Positions 59,101-64,000 of a DNA stretch of 64,000 nt are shown piece by piece; the first letter of the stretch is position 1, and each line of letters begins with the position of its first letter. Origin of the DNA: Symsagittifera roscoffensis (Eukaryota > Xenacoelomorpha > Acoela > Convolutidae); assembly GCF_963678635.1 (NCBI RefSeq), contig NC_087062.1, positions 94,215,845-94,279,844 on the forward strand. The letters are read 5' to 3'. Position numbers and translations under genes: made by a program. The notes below the pieces were generated by a model. It was given only the letters and a program-made list of their open reading frames with translations. It did not search any database and was not told where the DNA came from.

Positions 59101-62100
59101 ACAGTTTTGGGTGTCTAATAAAATAACAATATAATTGAGTGATTTTTTTTGTGAGATGAGTGTTTATTTGCCAAAACTTTCTTTGCAATGTTTAATTTGA
59201 TATAGAACTACAAATCGCAGTTCATACCCAAACAAACTAAGTACATATAAAATTTTATCAGGGCGGCTATACGGCGTTTAACAGCCCAACTTGTAGTGGC
59301 CCTCAGAAAATAAAACCATTTAATTTGAAATGGCTATTTAGCTACAAAACTTGGGTTTGAGCCAATAGACCAAAAGAACATATCAATCATTTATGAACTA
59401 TCAGCAAAATGGTTCATATTTATGTCTTTAGCAGAAAACAAAATATTTGATTCGGGCTATATGTCATCAGATCAGCTGATAGCAGAGTTTTCATCGGAAA
59501 ATTGTTACAATTGAGGTAGTTTGAGCTTCCGTATCGAATTTTTTGCTCGATTGACCTGCGGAAGGGATATGACATCATATTACGGGCGTTTGACCTAATA
59601 TTTTATCTAAATTTCTATAGCACAGGCTTGAAAAATTATCGCCGATTTTCGCATAACTTGTTAAATTGTTTCGATAAGCAAGCAATTGAGTAATAAAGAG
59701 TTGTCAACTGCTTGAATGCCATGATTTGCAAAGCTCAGTAATTAAATTATTATTATTTTTTTTATATAACTTTGTTTGGAGGATACGTTTCTGGCATCAA
59801 ACAACTCGCTTACGATTTCGTTTGTTGATACATTCATAAACAAATTGTTCTTTGAAATAACTGGTACAATGTACCCTTAAGTCTAGCTAATCGTTTGCAA
59901 AAAGGATCTATATGTTCGTTCCTCAAAATTATGTTTGGTGTCGATAAAAGCTCCCTGACACGTGTAACTATCGCATGGCGTTTTTTAGGCTTATCCAAAA
60001 CATTTATCATTCGTACAGCATACATTTTCACACTTAGTTGAATTGGTTGATGGTTTGATTAGTACAACCAGTCATCCAAATACCGGACATAAGCTGAAAA
60101 AATCCCAGTTTTTGTTCCGACTTTCGATACGAAAGTAACGGAATATTTGTGCTCTTTTTTTTTCTTCAGGCAAATTTCGACTTTTTAACTAGCCATTTTT
60201 GACGGAATTTTTTTAAATATCATTCGAAAGGTATTGTTGTCCTGAGCTCAAATTTGAAAAGATATTTCACCTGTGATCATTCTTCGTGAAGTTATGAGGG
60301 TTTAAAGATTGCCATTTTGGCCATTTTGACCAATTTGGGACAATTAACGCGCGACATATTTCGCGCTAAACGCGTGAGCGAGATTTAATCCGTCTTATAA
60401 ATCGTTCCAAATTGGTTGAACGAAGCTTATTTGTCATAATTGATTTGTTACAAGGAACGAAATCTATCTTTTTGTACTTTATGTGGCGTGTGGGGGGATG
60501 ATTTTCATAAAAAAATTTCAAATTTTAGAAGAAAAAACATTCGGGGCTTCGCCCAGATACGAGCAGTCTTGTTTCATTTTGCTGTGAGACAACCAGTGTG
60601 CTATCGTCAGCAAGATAGCTTATTTTACTTCAAAGGGCGCCATTAATATCATGCTTGTACAGCAGAAAAAAGGCTGCAGATCGGAACTTTGTAGCAGATC
60701 TCACCTAAATTTGCCTTGAAAATTTACTACATTTTGTTATATGCTAGTCAAATAATTTTCCGAGAGGAAGCATGTTTTCTCCCCAAGTCCATAATCTTCA
60801 ACTTCTAATGGCAAAATGCCATTATGGACAGAGTCAAATGTTTTGCTTAGATAAACCAAAAAGACTTCACAAATAGTTTTTTACATAAACTGGGATTCGT
60901 GTTGTTGCTTGAACACAATGTTTTTCTCTGAACCCGAGCTGTTATTTAAGCAATCTATCATGTTTTTTCATAAAGAACTTGTTGAAAAATCTCTCTAACT
61001 CTTGGCTTACTTTAATTATAAGACTAATTGCCGATAGTTGGATAGATCAATTTTAAGTAGCTATTTGAACACTGCAACTTCTTTGGCTAGTTTAAATACA
61101 TCAGGGACATATTCCTCACCAAAACATTTGTTTCAACAGGATGCCTACTACTCGTTACTGGCTAGTGCACTCAATTTTGATATTTTGCTAGATATGCACT
61201 CTTTACAAGCTGAATTTTTATGTTCTAGTTGTTTTTAAAGTTTCTTCTTCGCTAATTTTTTCTATTACAAAAGTAAAGTCGACATCGTTAATAGAATTTT
61301 TGGCGGTATTGGATCCGTTATCTTTAATTAAAGCCGATATTGCTTCAGGAAGTTGTGGCGGCATCGGATTCGTTATTGGTGCTGCAAATTTTGGTTCAAC
61401 CGAGAAATCTTTGTCAAATTTTGCGAACTTTGTTTGCGTTTAGTATTCAACCATTTCATCTGCGGTTGCATGTTCCACCCAGTAACTACAAATACTCGTT
61501 TTTATCGTTTCATCTTCGACGAGTTTTATAACAAATTGCTCGTTACACTTTGATGATATTGCTGCAACTTTTGTAATTTTATGATTACATACTTGATCTC
61601 ATTTTTCAATCAATTTATATTTTTTAGCATAGCTTAAAAAAACTCATCTTCAACAATAAACGTCTCCCAGCATGATTCGTTTGGTTCGATCCGTTTTTCT
61701 AAAAACTTTTTCAAAAGTGATTAATTAGAAGTGAGGGAGGGTTATATAAAATACATAAATGTTTTTGTGTCTAGCAAGGTAGCACTTAAATGGTCAAATT
61801 CGCACATGCAGAAAAAAAGCTCTAATTGATCACTGAGGCCAAAACATACTGTGCTGTTCGCACAGCGGACCTTTTAATTACCTGATTTCAAACATAACGA
61901 GGCCAAACTGTGCACTGTATAGGCGCAAAATTTTGTGTCTGCATGTTCCTGGGTTCCAGAGACAAGTCTTATTTATTTCTTGATATTGTCAGTGTCAGGA
62001 ATTCTATGAGAAATCGTGTTTTTATCTCTAGCCATTGTTTAAAAAAACGGATGCTTTTTTCAAGCGAGGAATTCCGATTATGCTTTATTAACACACCTAG

Positions 62101-63962
62101 ATGATGTTTTTTTTTCAACACAGTTATCGGCTTTTCCTAAGTTAAGTTGGACTCTGTGCCTTTTGAAAGGATGCGATTTGCGAAGTGTTTCGCTCATTCG
62201 TATCTCTAGTTTTTTGAAGATTTCGCTTTCATATCATCAATTGACTTTAGATATCATGAAATCAGTAATCAATAAATTTTAGATATAATGATATCAATAC
62301 TGATGATATCAATTGATATCATCAGTAGTCCACGCCCACTTTGCTGTAAGAATCCTACTTTTTCCGAATTCTCTAACCCGTGAACTTCAAGTAGCTGTAT
62401 GATCAGCTATTAAGAACCGTTTTAAAATGAAAATCGATGTTCAATTTTGAGGATTAAGGCTCCTTGCAAACCATGGTTATGGCTTTTAGTTTTGTTCCGC
62501 AAATATGCAAATTTGATTATCACAGCTTGCCTTACACATTTTTCCACGCTCTAAGAGCTTCAAACGCTCTGAATTTTACTTTGAATTTTACTGAATTCAT
62601 TGCTGGCTTAATGAAATGCCGAATTAATGGTTTAGAAAATCTGAAAAATGTAGCTGTGTTGGATAATTGTATAACAGCATCTTGAGAGGTGTAGCATTTC
62701 GTTTGTTGAATTTGATCTCTAAGTTGGACAAGTGTGACCTCTATTTTTAAGTTTTTGATCGTTTCATCAGAATTTGCTTCAGCAATGAATCTAACAAACT
62801 ACAAGAAAGCGTCCGTCAGTGTTCCGACTTGTTGTTCCGAGAAAGAAAAATCCATTCTCATTACGTAATAACTCCAGGTCGATATGCATTTGAGGCTTTC
62901 TATTGATCTCTCTGGTGCAGAAAAAATTGGTAAATTAATCTCTTTTCATTCTGCTTTCTATTTATTAAATTTATCAATTTAGTCTAATTGGGCAACATTG
63001 GAATGGTATGCAGTGAGGCCAAAACATACTGTGCTGTTCGCACAGCGGACCTTTTTATTACCTGATTTCAAACATAACGAGGCCAAACTGTGCACTGTAT
63101 AGGCGCAAAATTTTGTGTCTGCATGTTCCTGGGTTCCAGAGACAAGTCTTTAAACACGTTAAAATTTTGTCGGAACGCTCAAAGAAAATGAAAGAACAAA
63201 AGAAGATCAAAGGGAGCGTCCTGGAATCCGCTCATAATTCACAAAGTGCACATTTTTGGCCGCGTAATAAATAAGTTTTTTTTGTCACTTCTTGAATTTT
63301 ATATGTAAAATGACTCGCCTGGACATGAATTCGACTAGTTGGTCGAAGAACTCCTTGTCAGCGTGTTCTCCGTAGAAGCTCTCTGCCATCTCCTTGGTCA
63401 AGTGCGACTCCTTCTGAGAAGACACTTCAAACCCAGCCTCTCGGATTCGCGCCATTATCTCCTCTAAACACAGAAAACACGCCAAATAAACATGCCTCTG
63501 TTAAGACACGAGATTCAAAACTTGAAGATTCAAAAGGCTTTTAGTGCTTTTATTCGTTAAACACTAATCAAATTTTTTGACCACAGAAATTCAAAGAAAA
63601 CATTTGTCTTACCTTCCTTAAAAATCTCAACTAATTGTTACGATTCAGTGGGTGTGAAAGGGAGAATTGAGAGAAGACTCGGAGAACGAAATTGTATTAA
63701 AAAATAACCTTTCTTGTTCATAGCGTTTGGCTTAATTACAGCCAGAGTCTTTTCCTTGGGGAAGAAGAACTCAATCTCCTTCTCTGCGGCCTCCGGACTA
63801 TCCGATCCGTGCAGCTGGTTCACTTGGGCTGCCTCCACATCGAACTGGGCTCTGAGACAGGAAGGGTTTTCTTGGGCCGCTTCTTTCTCCTTGGGGCCAA
63901 GCATGCCTCGCCACCGGTCGATGGCGTCTTCTCGCGCCAAGCCCAATGCCAACACTGGACCA
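52681..63962 (-). CDS. NME8-like: NME8/TXNDC3-like axonemal NDK-domain protein, 3' part (5' end outside window)
   Basis: Minus-strand exons 63962-63709, 63463-63319, 54084-53882, 53759-53595 and 53123-52681 join in phase to 402 complete residues plus stop. Numbering from the first complete codon: residues 1-68 are the end of an NDK domain (GPVLALGLAREDAIDRW, catalytic-type HGSDS with H51, FFF at the end). Residues 69-200 are a complete NDK domain (TLAVIKPNAM, EIMARIREAGFEV, a SSGDTLFMVL block, HGSS with H184). Residues 201-402 are an acidic tail rich in E, K, T, A and P. Consecutive NDK domains fit the NME8/NME9 (thioredoxin plus NDKs) family, components of outer-arm dynein or other axonemal complexes; sea urchin dynein IC1 is known to combine these domains with an acidic C terminus. 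NME9 is the main alternative. The thioredoxin domain would lie right of the window. Confidence 0.85.
53573..53591 (-). repeat. G homopolymer (18 bases) immediately after a 5' splice site
   Basis: On the minus strand the donor reads CAG|GTA followed by eighteen G residues and further G blocks. The tract is likely length-variable and could form a G-quadruplex. Confidence 0.9.
53595..53759 (-). CDS. NME8-like: NME8-like exon D: acidic tail, first part
   Basis: Acceptor CTGTATTCAG|AT, donor GAAACAACAG|GTAGGG, phase 1 on both sides, 165 bases. It reads DDEQKRRDSTTASLHEASAE and GDEEKTEDAAPAEEAATAEP. The frame is chosen because it continues from exon C and into exon E; another frame of the same exon is also open but basic and does not join. 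Confidence 0.8.
53882..54084 (-). CDS. NME8-like: NME8-like exon C: second half of the last NDK
   Basis: Acceptor TTCTTTTAG|T, donor GTGTTCG|GTTAGC in phase 1. It reads GDTLFMVLTREDAVNEFRR, LAGNKDPEAAKNEAPDSIRA and MFGDDILRNAVHGSSTVEQA. The in-frame TAG just past the donor would end the protein here if the intron were retained, giving a tail-less form. Confidence 0.88.
54943..55310 (+). mobile_element. MITE family (AAGAGTC TIR), diverged copy
   Basis: Left end AAGTTTCAATGAACATACTG, interior TCTTGTTTCGAAAGTGGATT and ATCCATTTTCTCAAATTGTA. Right end only weakly recognisable. Confidence 0.5.
55490..55630 (+). repeat. imperfect short repeats of ACAATTTAACACNGTACATT
   Basis: CAATTTAA and GTACATTTTAA-A-CTTAGTCATTTCA words recur two to four times within 140 bases. 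Confidence 0.5.
55950..56330 (+). pseudogene. MULE-type transposase C-terminal fragment
   Basis: An open frame of 123 codons reads MLPSLAFEKKEKIGDSYDMI, LCLYFGSTYIKSLVPN and then VSFPPSLWNQRDAAVMGIA, RTTNAVEG. The combination YF..TYIG, FP..LWN and LPRTNNAVEGWH marks Mutator-like (MULE) transposases; here the last block is IARTTNAVEG. N-terminal catalytic regions are missing, and the frame ends soon after VEG at a GCAAGT sequence. It lies antisense inside the NME8-like intron. Confidence 0.65.
56331..57212. other. no gene recognised
   Basis: AT-rich. An open frame at 56557-56874 has no family resemblance. TTCCAAATTGAATTGAGGCA near 56970 is shared with the GATACGAGCAGTCTTGTT repeat family. Confidence 0.5.
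57213..59092. repeat. 1.88 kb tandem duplication, copy 1
   Basis: From AAATTTTTATACAGTTTTGG to GCAATCTATCATGTTTTTTC this repeats almost base for base at an offset of 1878-1881. Visible differences are single substitutions and small indels (for example near 57545, 57680 and 57870). The unit includes a GATACGAGCAGTCTTGTT-family repeat at 58330-58705. Confidence 0.92.
59091..60973. repeat. 1.88 kb tandem duplication, copy 2
   Basis: Second copy of 57213-59092. A 65-codon minus-strand frame (60031-59834) is intact in this copy but shifted in copy 1, so it does not look conserved. Confidence 0.92.
61242..61600 (-). pseudogene. decayed unidentified coding sequence
   Basis: One minus-strand frame reads CNEQFVIKLVEDETIKTSIC, SYWVEHATADEMVEY, one TAA, then FAKFDKDFSVEPKFAAPITN, PMPPQLPEAISALIKDNG and VIEKISEEETLKTTRT before a stop. 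The composition is protein-like, but I do not recognise a family. A transposon-encoded protein is likely given the surroundings. Confidence 0.35.
61834..61970. repeat. 137-bp repeat, copy 1
   Basis: From TGAGGCCAAAACATACTGTG to CCAGAGACAAGTCTT this is the same as 63014-63150 apart from about one base. It includes a CTGTGC-TGTTC-GCACAG hairpin. Confidence 0.9.
62300..62325. repeat. 26-bp perfect palindrome
   Basis: CTGATGATATCAA followed directly by its reverse complement. GATATCA words also recur nearby (about 62235-62300). Confidence 0.9.
63014..63150. repeat. 137-bp repeat, copy 2
   Basis: Direct-orientation copy of 61834-61970, 1180 bases downstream. The flanks differ, so it is dispersed rather than part of a longer duplication. 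Confidence 0.9.
63319..63463 (-). CDS. NME8-like: NME8-like exon B: first half of the last NDK
   Basis: Acceptor CTGTGTTTAG|AG in phase 1. It reads EEIMARIREAGFEVSSQKES, HLTKEMAESFYGEHADKEFF and DQLVEFMS. The frame continues into intron-like sequence, and the only junction that restores the NDK consensus FMSSG uses CCAG|GCGAGT, a GC donor in phase 2. Confidence 0.85.
63709..63962 (-). CDS. NME8-like: NME8-like exon A: end of one NDK, start of the next
   Basis: Acceptor TTTGTAG|T (phase 2; the base T completes a codon begun off-window, Ser if the usual SGPV), donor AACAAGAAAG|GTTATT in phase 1. It reads GPVLALGLAREDAIDRW, QVNQLHGSDSPEAAEKEI and EKTLAVIKPNAMNKK. Active-site His and the Lys of the IKP motif are both present. 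Confidence 0.9.
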
Positions 63963-64000
63963 CTACAAACAAAGGCTCATATCAATTTGGATCTTTATAA

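Larger units (their letters stand above)
54085..63318 (-). other. 9.2 kb intron of the NME8-like gene
   Basis: Apparent GC-AG intron. It contains a 1.88 kb tandem duplication (57213-60973), a MULE transposase fragment (55950-56330, plus strand), a diverged MITE (54943-55310), a pair of 137-bp near-identical repeats (61834 and 63014), a decayed unidentified frame (61242-61600, minus) and a 26-bp palindrome at 62300. Confidence 0.7.

Noticed and set aside
58559-60646. Identical 68-codon frames at 58559 and 60440 as a conserved small gene pair
   Set aside because: The identity is explained by the recent 1.88 kb duplication, and the frame overlaps a dispersed non-coding repeat.

Overview
The window is AT-rich animal nuclear DNA. 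Two spliced genes can be read with confidence, and both have short exons, GT/AG-type boundaries and very long introns (up to about 20 kb) full of mobile-element debris. One gene is a Smad transcription factor, a family found only in animals. The other is an axonemal thioredoxin/nucleoside-diphosphate-kinase type protein, so the animal builds motile cilia or flagella. The diverged Smad and the repeat load suggest a non-vertebrate; I cannot name the phylum.

Layout. 1-480 is a GC-richer block that may hold the end of a neighbouring gene on the minus strand. 480-6000 is AT-rich sequence with transposon-like repeats. 6040-9540 holds decayed LINE reverse-transcriptase sequence, including one nearly full-length but broken CR1-like copy. 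9767-46320 (+) is an eight-exon receptor-Smad-like gene of 995 predicted residues: exons 1-2 encode MH1, exons 3-6 and the start of exon 7 an unusually long Ser/Asn/Gln/His-rich linker, and the rest of exon 7 plus exon 8 encode MH2. All splice phases agree across the eight exons. Its introns hold MITEs, SINEs, a diverged satellite, hAT-type and Tc1/mariner-type elements and several foldbacks. 46321-52680 is the intergenic space between two convergent genes. 52681-63962 (-) is the 3' part of an NME8/TXNDC3-like gene in five exons: the end of one NDK domain, one complete NDK domain and a roughly 200-residue acidic tail. Its 9.2 kb intron contains a recent 1.88 kb tandem duplication and a MULE transposase fragment.

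How the genes relate: they are convergent (tail to tail), about 6.4 kb apart, with no evident functional link. The Smad would act in TGF-beta/activin-type signalling in cytoplasm and nucleus, the NME8-like protein in the ciliary axoneme.

Points most worth a second look: the Smad lacks the C-terminal SSxS phosphoacceptor motif and has unusual L3-loop specificity residues; its linker is built from symmetric phase-1 cassette exons; exon 4 reads through its donor into a short transmembrane tail; the NME8-like gene appears to use a GC-AG intron; and a ~460 bp MITE family with AAGAGTCRATGAACG terminal inverted repeats recurs across the window. All assignments come from reading the sequence and recalling protein families; no database search was run.
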